Source: Croceibacterium mercuriale
GTDB taxonomy: Bacteria > Pseudomonadota > Alphaproteobacteria > Sphingomonadales > Sphingomonadaceae
Direction of reading: 5' to 3'
Length of the DNA stretch: 64,000 nucleotides
Assembly (NCBI RefSeq): GCF_000802385.1
Contig: NZ_JTDN01000002.1
Location: 1,022,199-1,086,198 of the forward strand
This document shows positions 1 to 7,466 of this stretch, piece by piece; positions within the stretch are counted from its first letter, which is position 1, and the number at the start of each line of letters is the position of its first letter. Under the pieces are notes generated by a model. It searched no databases and had not been told where the DNA came from. It saw nothing but the letters and a program-made list of their open reading frames with translations. The translations under genes and the position numbers were made by a program.

Positions 1-393
1 GAGTTGGAAAGGGCAAACTGAACTGACGCAACAAGCCGGTTGAAACCGCCGGAGCAGGAGAACCCGACCGCCCCAAGCACCTCGAGTGCGTGCAATTGGG
101 AGGGACCTGAACCGCGCGAATGGCATCAGGGCCAGCGGCCATGCAACGCCGCGCAAACAGGCCGGACACATGGGCGCCACGACCAGCAAGCGCAGTGAAG
201 AACACCCCTTGCCAACGGAGAGCCGTCCACACAGGGGCGTGAGCTGCCTGGCGGCTTTCGGGCCGAACCTGCAGGAAAACAGACGTGGCGCTCATCAGCG
301 GTCCGACGTCCGCTTTCCCCATTCGACGATCTGGAGGCTGCCGTTCCGCAGTCGCGCCATTGCAGACACTTCGAAAAGTGCGATGATGTGCCC
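1..393. other. Left-edge stretch without a convincing gene
   Basis: No reading frame here has a ribosome binding site plus a protein-like sequence. The open frames on both strands overlap each other and are rich in Arg/Ser/Pro, as expected of random high-GC DNA. The part around 290-380 looks to me like the degenerate non-coding repeats found between genes in sphingomonads, but that is memory of a general pattern and was not checked. Confidence 0.4.
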
Positions 394-819
394 ATGAAGT
401 CTGCGCTGATCATCATCTTTCTGATTACACTGGCAGGTTGCGTGCCAAATCAGGCTACTAGCCAAGAACGGCTGATGGATGAAATTGAAAGCTCCATAGC
501 CTTACCAGCGGAAGCATTGCCGCTACGAAGCTATGCCCGTTACTACACCCAGTATCAGGGATCGGTCCTCGGAGCTTACACGACCCAGGTAGAGGAACCG
601 AGACCCGCCGATTATGGGTGCGAGGAGCTTCGGTCGGACGGCAGTTCAAAGGCCGTTGGTTGTCGGGCGATAGCCAATGTGCCGCTGGGGCAACGCAGGT
701 GGGTCGAGTTCGACGACTATCCCGCCGTTAGCGGTAGAGGCTGCACTGCACTGCAACTTGACTTTGATCCCGGGACAAAAGGTTTTAATTACCTTGAATG
801 TGCCGAAGCAGATTATTGA
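394..819 (+). CDS. Small hypothetical lipoprotein
   Basis: A 141-residue protein with a hydrophobic N-terminal helix ending in a lipobox (LAGC, Cys16), so it is probably exported by Sec and lipid-anchored. After the signal the chain is polar with four further cysteines (near residues 76, 90, 111 and 136) that could form disulfides in the periplasm. I start it at the second ATG (394) because that gives a compact MKS-type signal peptide; a start six bases earlier is equally open. I do not recognise the family. It stands alone at the island's left side, with no operon partner. Confidence 0.55.
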   Translation: MKSALIIIFLITLAGCVPNQATSQERLMDEIESSIALPAEALPLRSYARYYTQYQGSVLGAYTTQVEEPRPADYGCEELRSDGSSKAVGCRAIANVPLGQRRWVEFDDYPAVSGRGCTALQLDFDPGTKGFNYLECAEADY

Positions 820-1093
820 GGCCTTCAGCAATAAGCCCCTCTTCTTTCCTTCTTGCAGTCACCTGATGTCCGCCTTCCCCGCCGCCTCGCCAGCAGACGG
901 GCTCCGATGACAGCTCGAGAACGGTCGTTGCATCAGCGTGCGTGCCGCCTGACGGCCTTGGGCGGACGCTTACGGCCAACCGCATGAAGTGCACGAAGTG
1001 CGGCGGCCGGCCGGAGCGGATTGGCCCGCCCAGGCGATGATAAGGCGAATGGCGGCGAGATGTTGAGATGAGGGAGGCGCGTGCTGATCCGGC
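820..1093. other. Intergenic, possible remnant of a zinc-ribbon ORF
   Basis: Nothing convincing is encoded. At 984-1040 an 18-codon frame begins with a CxxC pair (Met-Lys-Cys-Thr-Lys-Cys-Gly-Gly) like the start of a small zinc-ribbon protein, but it stops at once and has no clear ribosome binding site. It may be a gene remnant. Confidence 0.3.
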
Positions 1094-1894
1094 TCAAGGT
1101 TCGCGGTAGTGTGTTCTCATTTTGATCAGATTAGCAAAGGTGCGGTGGTTCAATGCATTTGCCGCCAAGATGTGAGGCTCACATTTGTCGTAATAATGTA
1201 TAATCAAACCACGAACATTGTCCCTAACTATGTCTTTGTTAAGATCCCCTCTCAGAACACCTGCTGACAACAACTCGTAGTAATTTAATATATAAGATAC
1301 TGCAGCGGCTGCACGCATCTTTTCATCTACCTTTGACTCTCTACATTCTGCCACCATCTGACTAGTGACCTTCAAGGACAATCCATATCCAAACTCTGTG
1401 TGGAACCTATGCAACGCATCTCCAAACGGAGCATGAGAGAAGCGCGCGAAGAGCATGTTGTTAGTGTTTTGCCTGACGGTATTCCGGTGACCGATCCAAC
1501 CGACAACGGCCCAGCCGAGTGCTGCAACGGCAGCGGCGCCTAGTGCTGCAAAAACAGGGAATGCGCTTGACGGCGTGTCAGTATGAAGGAACACGTAAAT
1601 GCCAGCTGAGATTGCAGCGGTCACGATCACCGTGACCACCACGATCACGTACGCAAACGGCTTGTTAGTGGGTAGAGCGTAGGACCCCTTGAAGTTTGAG
1701 GTGCTGCGCGCAAGTTTGTCCACGGCGCGAGCCGCTCGCGCCCGATAGTAGACCTGTTCGCTCTGCGACAGGTCAAAGCTTTGTAGCGATGGAGGGGATG
1801 TATCAGCTATGATCGCCCGTATGATCTGCCTACGCTCCTCCCAGCCGCGATACGCCTTCCCCATTCTTTCGCCCCGTTCATCCTCGGTTGACAT
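1094..1894 (-). CDS. DUF4760-like two-helix membrane protein
   Basis: A 266-residue protein with an N-terminal soluble segment, two adjacent membrane helices (about 80-107 and 112-137), and a helical C-terminal domain. The C-terminal segment around 200-245 (ILNYYELLSAGVLRGDLNK, then a run ending in IHYYDKCEPHI) matches my memory of DUF4760 proteins, which carry such a conserved helical block after one or two membrane spans. Function is unknown; members are common on mobile DNA. The gene is clearly lower in GC than the core genes from 13,500 onward, a sign of transfer. Start chosen at ATG 1894; a second ATG ten codons in is also possible, since neither has a strong ribosome binding site. Confidence 0.55.
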   Translation of the reverse strand: MSTEDERGERMGKAYRGWEERRQIIRAIIADTSPPSLQSFDLSQSEQVYYRARAARAVDKLARSTSNFKGSYALPTNKPFAYVIVVVTVIVTAAISAGIYVFLHTDTPSSAFPVFAALGAAAVAALGWAVVGWIGHRNTVRQNTNNMLFARFSHAPFGDALHRFHTEFGYGLSLKVTSQMVAECRESKVDEKMRAAAAVSYILNYYELLSAGVLRGDLNKDIVRDNVRGLIIHYYDKCEPHILAANALNHRTFANLIKMRTHYREP

Positions 1895-1938
1895 CCGATG
1901 TGTATAACCTAGCTAGTTTCTGAGGAAGGAGACCAAAC

Positions 1939-1968
1939 ATGCGCCGAGAACAGGATATTGGTGGGTAA
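1939..1968 (+). CDS. Nine-codon ORF with a strong ribosome binding site
   Basis: ATG at 1939 is preceded six bases earlier by a near-perfect Shine-Dalgarno (AAGGAGA, 1926-1932) and reads Met-Arg-Arg-Glu-Gln-Asp-Ile-Gly-Gly-stop. A rho-independent terminator follows 24 bases after the stop. This could be a leader peptide, a tiny protein or the relic of a deleted gene. There is no homology evidence either way. Confidence 0.3.
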   Translation: MRREQDIGG

Positions 1969-1992
1969 GTCCTACGAGTGACCGAGCTTCAG

Positions 1993-2020
1993 AGGCCCCG
2001 CGTGATTGCGGGGCCTTTTT
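1993..2020 (+). terminator. Rho-independent terminator
   Basis: GGCCCCGC (1994-2001), a six-base loop, then GCGGGGCC (2008-2015) followed by TTTTT: a perfect 8-bp GC-rich stem with a T-tract reading rightward. No full-length rightward gene lies directly before it apart from the nine-codon ORF at 1939. Confidence 0.8.
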
Positions 2021-2070
2021 CGTTGGGGATCGAGCGCCCGCTAGCTTGTTCTGAGCGGTCCTAAGATCGC

Positions 2071-2673
2071 CTATCGGCTGACCCAACGATCGGCGGTTGA
2101 GCGAATCGTCATCTCGCCAGCGTACGGCACGCACAGCCCCAGCGCTTCCGCCGGCGTGCCACCCGTCCAGCGATCCCAATCAGCCGGCGCCAAGATGACC
2201 GGCATTCGATCGTGCACGCCCTCCACATGGATGCAGGCTTCCGTCATCACCATGCTGTAGGCTGGACCCCAATCGTCCGTGTTGCGCCAGATCCCGGCCA
2301 CCGCGAAGGTCGGCTGGTCGGGCAGCGCGAACCAGGTGCGCGTCATGGCGCCTTTCTCGCCCTCAGCTTCGGCAAACTCTGTCACCGGGATCAGGCATCG
2401 GCGCTCCTGGAAGCTGTAGCGCCACATGAAGCTGTCGAGCTTGTCGGTGCGGGCATTGTTCACCGGGCGGGGCTTCAGCGGCTGGCCTGTCTTCTTGCTC
2501 GTCTGCGCCAGCGGAAAGCCCCAGGCCATGCTGCGCAGCTCGCCAGCTGCCACGACCAGGCCGGGATAGCCCGGGTAGACCTCGGCCGCGGCGTTGGCGA
2601 GCTGTGCGGTGCCAGCGTGGAACAGCCGGGCGGCTTCGGCGTGCGCGGTGTTCATGCGGTAGAGATTGCACAT
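2071..2673 (-). CDS. SOS response-associated peptidase (SRAP/YedK family)
   Basis: A 200-residue protein of the SRAP family (YedK in bacteria, HMCES in animals), which binds abasic sites in single-stranded DNA and forms a protective covalent crosslink through the N-terminal cysteine. All hallmark residues are visible: Met-Cys2 at the start, Asn73 in the NNAR motif, Glu99 in VTEF, and His154 in GVHDRMP. Their spacing closely matches E. coli YedK, so the protein should be active. Start is fixed because Cys2 must follow the initiator Met. It sits in the accessory island, where SRAP genes are often carried by phages and plasmids. A decayed second copy lies at about 4683-4787. Confidence 0.93.
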   Translation of the reverse strand: MCNLYRMNTAHAEAARLFHAGTAQLANAAAEVYPGYPGLVVAAGELRSMAWGFPLAQTSKKTGQPLKPRPVNNARTDKLDSFMWRYSFQERRCLIPVTEFAEAEGEKGAMTRTWFALPDQPTFAVAGIWRNTDDWGPAYSMVMTEACIHVEGVHDRMPVILAPADWDRWTGGTPAEALGLCVPYAGEMTIRSTADRWVSR

Positions 2674-2770
2674 TGGCTCAACCTGATCGTAGGCATGCGA
2701 GGCATCAGACTACTCGTGCCCCGCATTCTGGTTCGGCGGCGTCGCATCTTTGAAGGAGCTAGGCAGCCTC

Positions 2771-3079
2771 ATGACCGAGAGACAAGCAAAGACACCGCTG
2801 GAGCGGGCTGCGTACGCGTTGTGTATAGCCGACGGCAAGTCCCCTGGTGCTTACCGCGCGCACGACATTGAAGGGCAGCCGTTCAACGGCCCTGACACCA
2901 ACCCTAACTGGATGGAGTATTTAAGCGCAGCCAAGGCCGTCTTCGGTGCTATATCGGAACCTAGCGCTACGATGATCGGCTGGGGATCGGATGCAATTAA
3001 AGACCTTGGCCAAGAGAACGAGAGGGCTGCTGCACAAGCTACTTGGCGCGCTATGATCCAAGCTGCGCTGCAAGAATAG
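2771..3079 (+). CDS. Hypothetical 102-residue island protein
   Basis: A small soluble, mostly helical protein with no signal peptide or membrane span. The start at ATG 2771 is favoured by AAGGAG at 2753-2758; an in-frame TTG at 2750 would overlap that ribosome binding site and is less likely. Sequence features such as ALCIADGKSPGAYRAHDIEG and a C-terminal amphipathic helix suggest a folded protein rather than a chance frame. I do not recognise the family. It is divergent from the SRAP gene, and the two could share a control region (2674-2770). Confidence 0.55.
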   Translation: MTERQAKTPLERAAYALCIADGKSPGAYRAHDIEGQPFNGPDTNPNWMEYLSAAKAVFGAISEPSATMIGWGSDAIKDLGQENERAAAQATWRAMIQAALQE

Positions 3080-3147
3080 AAACCTAGCTGAAGTCCGGCA
3101 TCACTGGGCATCTTCAAAGAATATCAACACCACATCGGAAGCTGCAG

Positions 3148-3582
3148 GTGCCCTTTCTTCTTCTCGCCGCCGCTTTGTCCGCAATCCCCGCTGGCGACAC
3201 GTTCACCTGCACCCCCACTCGCGTTTGGGATGGTGATGGTCCGGTCTGGTGCGCCGAGGGGCCACGCATCCGCCTGGCAGGCATCGCTGCGCGCGAGAGC
3301 GACGGCACCTGCAGGGCGAACCAGCCGTGCCCTGATGCTAGCGCTGAAGCATCACGTGATGCGCTGGTGCGGCTGGTGGGCGAGCGAACCGGCCGATCAA
3401 GGCAGGGCCATGTCCTATTGCGCGGGCCGGCTATGCGGTGCGTCTCGACTGGTGGCGCCGGTGGTGATCGTACCGGCGCTTGGTGCGTGTCACCGCGCGG
3501 TGGCGATCTCAGTTGCGCGATGGTTCGGTCCGGAATGGCGTTACGGTGGGACAGATACTGGCGGGGGCATCTCTGCAGGTAG
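3148..3582 (+). CDS. Secreted nuclease-like protein (staphylococcal nuclease fold)
   Basis: A 144-residue protein with an N-terminal signal peptide (hydrophobic to about residue 15, cut near AIPAGD) followed by a segment typical of thermonuclease-like (SNase) domains: a VWDGDGP stretch, then IRLAGIAARESDG. In the family the equivalent D-G-D and R-L-x-G-I/D positions build the beta-barrel and active site. The C-terminal half matches the SNase pattern less well and several catalytic arginines and glutamates cannot be placed with confidence, so activity is uncertain. Start is GTG 3148; this gives a normal signal peptide. Confidence 0.6.
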   Translation: MPFLLLAAALSAIPAGDTFTCTPTRVWDGDGPVWCAEGPRIRLAGIAARESDGTCRANQPCPDASAEASRDALVRLVGERTGRSRQGHVLLRGPAMRCVSTGGAGGDRTGAWCVSPRGGDLSCAMVRSGMALRWDRYWRGHLCR

Positions 3583-3873
3583 CAAAATGCGCCCTTCATC
3601 GACCCACGAACGGTGAAGGATCGAGCTATCTGCAGACGGTCTTGGGAAGCTCGCCTCAGACCTATCTACGGACTTTCGCGCCCCGAAAGCACGGCGGAAG
3701 GACCGACCACGTCGCCCGCAATGGGCTGGTCTACAGCGATGACCCCCAAGCGGGTCGGGCAGAAGGTCAACGGTAAGACGATCCGCACGCCTCCCCCATG
3801 AGGATCGACCCAGCCAGTTGCCATGGTGCCGCTGTCGGTGCTGGCTACGGCGTTCGACTAAACTCTGTGAAGA
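3583..3873. other. Intergenic, no supported gene
   Basis: Short frames are present, including one of 26 codons at 3721-3801 with a basic end (KRVGQKVNGKTIRTPPP), but none has a ribosome binding site plus a recognisable product. Part of the sequence may be degenerate coding DNA from the island. Confidence 0.35.
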
Positions 3874-4206
3874 TCACGCGTAGGCGGCGGTATAATGGAG
3901 GATCCGATGGGGATCCTTCATGCCTTGATTGAAAATAGCGAGGCTTAGAACGGCTGCACGACCCTCGACTTTAAAGCCTGTCAGATCAAAAGCCGCACCG
4001 TGGGGTGGTATATTGCGGAGCTCCACAATCTGTCCGCCTAGTTTTGGCGTGAGTTGAACGCCCATATCGCGGCTGTCAGTCACAAATGTGAAGTCGAAGA
4101 CAGTGTCTCCAAGGGCGAAAGATACAGACCGTCCAGGGCTCGCAACAACGGTACCGCTCGTGAGGATTGGCTGTCCATCAATGCGTGGGATAACTAGTTC
4201 ATTCAT
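3874..4206 (-). CDS. Small beta-rich protein, second gene of a coupled pair
   Basis: A 110-residue soluble protein, predicted mostly beta-strand, with a conserved-looking C-terminus (DLTGFKVEGRA, then HRILHYTAAYA). The pattern of an N-terminal SGTV strand and a C-terminal LHYT resembles small proteins classed as DUF6864, but this is from memory and unverified. Its ATG overlaps the stop of the upstream membrane-protein gene by four bases (ATGA, 4203-4206), so the two are translated together and probably work together. Confidence 0.55.
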   Translation of the reverse strand: MNELVIPRIDGQPILTSGTVVASPGRSVSFALGDTVFDFTFVTDSRDMGVQLTPKLGGQIVELRNIPPHGAAFDLTGFKVEGRAAVLSLAIFNQGMKDPHRILHYTAAYA

Positions 4207-4610
4207 TGTGCCTCCCCCGTCCCGAGCACCGCTTTGCGTGCGCGTATCTTCCTAGACAAACCTTGCGTTTCTCGCTTCATGTAACCCCAGAGCGAAAGGC
4301 AGATAATGGCTGCGGCTCCACTTAGTAAGAATACCACTGCGGCGTACCCCTCTTCAGTAGCAATCGCGGCTGTCGTGCCAATCTTGGACCATGCCGTGGC
4401 CGCCAATGGCCAGGAACCGAGTAGCGCACCGACACCTGCGAAGCCGATTGAACCTAGAACACCGCCCTCGGGTCGAGATAGAGCGTCAAGTTCGTGATCA
4501 GAGACGAGATGCCAATCGATCCGCTCCGGGATCGTGACGTGTGATGGTGGAGCGAAATTGAGCGATCCTGCTGTGATCGGCCCAGTTATTTTTCCAGTCA
4601 CGTGATTCAT
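4203..4610 (-). CDS. Two-helix membrane protein, first gene of a coupled pair
   Basis: A 135-residue protein with about 45 polar residues, two membrane helices (roughly 50-72 and 88-110), and a short basic tail (YMKRETQGLSRKIRARKA) that should lie in the cytoplasm by the positive-inside rule. I do not recognise the family. It overlaps the next gene by four bases. A membrane protein coupled to a small soluble protein on a mobile island is a layout seen in some toxin/immunity and phage-defence pairs, but nothing in the sequence proves that role here. Confidence 0.55.
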   Translation of the reverse strand: MNHVTGKITGPITAGSLNFAPPSHVTIPERIDWHLVSDHELDALSRPEGGVLGSIGFAGVGALLGSWPLAATAWSKIGTTAAIATEEGYAAVVFLLSGAAAIICLSLWGYMKRETQGLSRKIRARKAVLGTGEAQ

Positions 4611-4682
4611 AGCCCTCGCATGCTGCTACGATCCTGACGGCGGTAAAGCGTCGGCGCAAGCTCGGCCGTAATGCGGGGCAGC

Positions 4683-4787
4683 GCCGGATCGTCATTTCAC
4701 CCGCATGCGGAAGTCAAAGCTGCAGCGATTTATCTGGAGCGCCGACAGTCCAAGATCTCAGTCCGGAGGCGTCAAGATGACTGGCGG
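4683..4787 (-). pseudogene. Decayed 3' fragment of an SRAP gene
   Basis: The leftward reading shows PVILTPPD, a stop in place of the conserved Trp, then divergent sequence, and in another frame GEMTIR. This aligns over about 100 bases with the end of the intact SRAP gene (PVILAPADWDRW to GEMTIRS, 2071-2200). Stop codon plus frameshift plus truncation means it is a remnant. Only the C-terminal quarter is recognisable. It suggests either an old duplication or a second, earlier island that carried its own SRAP gene. Confidence 0.6.
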
Positions 4788-4835
4788 ACGAAGCCTCCGA
4801 CCCGATGATGCATTAGAAGCGTCGTCGTGACACGA

Positions 4836-5309
4836 TCACGGATCCTGAGGGAAGAGCATAACCTCAAGCTCCCAAGCAAGATGGTTCAGGTTGCCGAGCA
4901 CCTCATCAACGTCGGCAGGCAGGGGGAAATCGTCCATGCCGCTATACCGAAAGTGATGTTCTCTGTGCGGTTGCCGAAGCAGTTCGACGATCTTCCGCAA
5001 CTGCGGGGCACTTGAGCAGAAACCGAGCCTCTCGGCACTGGTCAGCGCTGCTTCGAGGTCGTGGCCTATGTCTCGAAGCTCCTTCGGATCGCTACCATGA
5101 GCGATGCAAGCTGTCTTAAGCAGGATCTCGAGGCTGTAACCTATCAGAAGGAAGATCGATGGCGAGTACCTCCCATTTGTGACGGCGATCTCTGGGTTCT
5201 CAGCCCCGCTCACTTCAGCCCACTCTTGTGCGCGGCGAGCGACCGCAGCCGCCGCCAAAGCATGGCTCGCACCCATGTGCCAGAGGTCGCGCGCATAATC
5301 TTCGTTCAT
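4836..5309 (-). CDS. HEPN-like helical protein
   Basis: A 157-residue all-helical protein with features of HEPN domains: an N-terminal helix, the segment SPSIFLLIGYSLEILLKTA, then IGHDLEAAL, and a later RQPHREHHFRYSG stretch that could supply the Arg-x(4-6)-His catalytic motif of HEPN ribonucleases. HEPN proteins are frequent in toxin-antitoxin and phage-defence loci, where they cut RNA, but some are non-catalytic. It follows a small membrane-protein gene by only 12 bases in the same direction, so the two probably form an operon. No nucleotidyltransferase (MNT) partner is present. Confidence 0.55.
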   Translation of the reverse strand: MNEDYARDLWHMGASHALAAAAVARRAQEWAEVSGAENPEIAVTNGRYSPSIFLLIGYSLEILLKTACIAHGSDPKELRDIGHDLEAALTSAERLGFCSSAPQLRKIVELLRQPHREHHFRYSGMDDFPLPADVDEVLGNLNHLAWELEVMLFPQDP

Positions 5310-5321
5310 GCTGCGGGCGCC

Positions 5322-5549
5322 TCAGGACCGCGGCGACAATCTCGCGAGCGCTTCGAAGGCGGCGCCGACCAGCGCGCCGATCGCGATCGACCGTAGCAAC
5401 GTCAGCCAGAACTGCCCCGGATAGAAAACCGAGAGCACCAGGCCGCCCACGACGCCGAGCGTCGCCGTTCCCCATACCGCGTTCGCACCTCTAGCGGCGG
5501 AGATGCCCAGGGCAGAAGCGCCGGCTAAGATAATCACCCACCAAAGCAT
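5322..5549 (-). CDS. Small membrane protein upstream of the HEPN-like gene
   Basis: A 75-residue, strongly hydrophobic protein with two or three membrane helices (about 2-20, 25-42 and 48-66). Start chosen at ATG 5549, preceded by GAGGACC; an upstream in-frame start would add 20 residues without a better ribosome binding site. The glycine-rich helices and the GALVGAAFEAL segment resemble small inner-membrane proteins of unknown role. Twelve bases separate it from the HEPN-like gene. Confidence 0.5.
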   Translation of the reverse strand: MLWWVIILAGASALGISAARGANAVWGTATLGVVGGLVLSVFYPGQFWLTLLRSIAIGALVGAAFEALARLSPRS

Positions 5550-5769
5550 TTGCGGTCCTCGCGATGTGAGACTCGGCACCAAGATAGCGTTCTTCCTGGC
5601 TCCGCTCATCCCTCGTATCCGGCGATGCTGGCGCGGGTGCCAGCCGGGTATTCCATAGCGCGCGGCGGTTCAAGGGCGCCAAGCGCGCGGTAAATAATCC
5701 GTCATCCCGACTCGACTCCCCGGCTAAGCCGAATAGGTTCAGGCGTAACAAACGATTAGGACTGTGTGG

Positions 5770-6744
5770 ATGGTTGGCGGCGCAAAGGAAATCACCCCAA
5801 ACGCGAGTAGTATCAGTGTCTTAGCTGCCAAATCGACTCAGATGGAAATCACTCCCTCGCAAGGTGCCCTGCCGCTAGGGATCGAAAAGCGAGGCGATTT
5901 CGGCGAGATCGGAATGGGCGTGTTGTCAGATGGCACACCATATTTGAGCCAAAGAGGGTTGGCCGTCCTCTGCGGCGTCGAAAACGCGCATATCGGCACA
6001 ATAAGCTCGCAATGGGCAGAGAGCCCGGCGAAGCCGCGGGTGTCGAAGATCAAGAGCATTCTGGAGCAGGCTGGCTTCAAGGCATCAGCAGCGCACGTTG
6101 AGATCAGGCACGGCGGCACCGTGCACTACTGCTACCCGGCCGAAGTTTGCCTGTCCGTGTTGGAGTATTATGCATTCGACGCTGGCGCCAACGTGCAAGA
6201 GCAGGCGCGCGCAAACTTCCGAATGCTTGCCGGATCAAAGCTCCGGGACATGATCTATCGACAGGTAGGCTACGACCCGACCGGGCAGAACCGCTTCACG
6301 AAGTGGCATGATCGTATCTCCCTCAATCACCAGAGCGCGCCTAAGGGCTACTTCCATGTGTTCAATGAGGCTCATACGATCATCTATGAGCTGATCCTCG
6401 CCGGCGCTGAGATCGGTGAAAAGACGGTCGTTGACATTTCGATCGGTCAGCACTGGGGACGATGCTGGGAGGATCACGGACTCGAACGGCAGTTCGGGGC
6501 GAGACGCAAGTACCCGCACCGCTATCCTGACGATCACCCGCAAGCGCGGTCGAATCCGCAAGAGTCTTGGTGCTACCCTCTTGCAGCATTGGGTCACTAC
6601 CGTGAGTGGCTGCAGGATCAGTACATCGAAGGCGGCAAGTTCAGCGGCTACCTAGATGGCAAGGTGAAGAAAGGACATTTGGCACCGTCCGTTGCTCAGC
6701 TCGCTATCGCTACGATCGCCCCAACGCAGCTGCCGGCGGCATAG
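5770..6744 (+). CDS. Phage-type protein with a KilA-N/antirepressor-like N-terminus
   Basis: A 324-residue protein. The N-terminal half (about 40-130) has the look of phage antirepressor or KilA-N-like domains: a DGTPYLSQRGLAVLCGV segment, and a following helical part ending in LRDMIYRQVGYDP. The C-terminal half contains a dense, conserved-looking block (KTVVDISIGQHWGRCWEDHG, GARRKYPHRYP, NPQESWCYP, then VKKGHLAPSVAQLAIA). I have seen similar blocks in uncharacterised bacterial and phage proteins. KilA-N proteins include the BstA abortive-infection family, but a link to BstA is only a hypothesis. Start at ATG 5770 is favoured by TTAGGA eight bases upstream; a GTG at 5764 and an ATG at 5842 are alternatives. 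It stands alone. Confidence 0.55.
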   Translation: MVGGAKEITPNASSISVLAAKSTQMEITPSQGALPLGIEKRGDFGEIGMGVLSDGTPYLSQRGLAVLCGVENAHIGTISSQWAESPAKPRVSKIKSILEQAGFKASAAHVEIRHGGTVHYCYPAEVCLSVLEYYAFDAGANVQEQARANFRMLAGSKLRDMIYRQVGYDPTGQNRFTKWHDRISLNHQSAPKGYFHVFNEAHTIIYELILAGAEIGEKTVVDISIGQHWGRCWEDHGLERQFGARRKYPHRYPDDHPQARSNPQESWCYPLAALGHYREWLQDQYIEGGKFSGYLDGKVKKGHLAPSVAQLAIATIAPTQLPAA

Positions 6745-6865
6745 CCGTCGGCTGCAAGAGATAATCCAATCTCTTGCCTATCCCACCTACTCCCTAGCCG
6801 AGGTCGGCACTGACTGCCCCAACGAGGATAGGGGCGCAATTCTACAGGCATAATAGGTACTGCCG

Positions 6866-7225
6866 CTAAACGCTGATCACCATGGCCTGTGAGATCGCCG
6901 GCATAAGCGCGTCGATCGGCACCGGCACGCTGGCAGTGGCATAGCCCGGGTTGAGCGCACGACGCTGGCCATACTCTTGGATCCAGCCGCGACCGTTCTG
7001 CCGCCAGGCGCGCTGCAAGGGCGCCCCGGGCAGCAGGAAGCATCGGCGGCTGGGCGCGAAGGCATAGGCGACGAAGTCGCACGCCAGCGTCTTCAGCACC
7101 CAGCCGGGCGATCGCCGGCCCTCGTCGCTCCACTGCTCAAGCAGAATGTCGGACCAGTCGACCATACGGATCTTCTTATCCACGGTGAATACCCGATCGC
7201 AGCGTGCAATCCCAAGCGAGACCAT
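6866..7225 (-). CDS. Conserved phage/plasmid-type protein, probably N-terminally truncated
   Basis: A 119-residue frame whose body (SPGWVLKTLACDFVAYAFAP, CFLLPGAPLQRAWR, then NPGYATASVPVPIDALMPAI) reads like a real, conserved hypothetical protein that I associate with prophages and plasmids in sphingomonads. Relatives, as I remember them, have a longer N-terminal part before the VDKKIR segment; here the frame opens only 20 residues before it and is closed by a stop 11 codons further up. It may therefore be a remnant. There is no clear ribosome binding site. Confidence 0.45.
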   Translation of the reverse strand: MVSLGIARCDRVFTVDKKIRMVDWSDILLEQWSDEGRRSPGWVLKTLACDFVAYAFAPSRRCFLLPGAPLQRAWRQNGRGWIQEYGQRRALNPGYATASVPVPIDALMPAISQAMVISV

Positions 7226-7466
7226 CTCAGCGTGAAGCCCGCGCCCGCGCCCGCAGCGTCAGCAAGCAGCTGTCCCGCTGGCTCCCACCTACAGCAAGGT
7301 CTATCCGCACAAAGCTCTGAGCTATCGAACGCCCACGAGAACATCCGCCAATCCCACGAGCCCGCTTCGGGCAGGTAGGAGCAACAACAAAACGTGAGTT
7401 CTAAGGCGATATGAGGTAATGCTGCCGTCCGCCTGCCGCCCTTTTACCGGAAGCGTATCCGCGATC

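Noticed and set aside
86..416. Overlapping open frames on both strands at the left edge
   Set aside because: No ribosome binding site, no recognisable protein features, and they exclude each other.
1888..1908. TTGACA followed by TATAAC as a promoter
   Set aside because: The two hexamers are only nine bases apart, far from the required 16-18.
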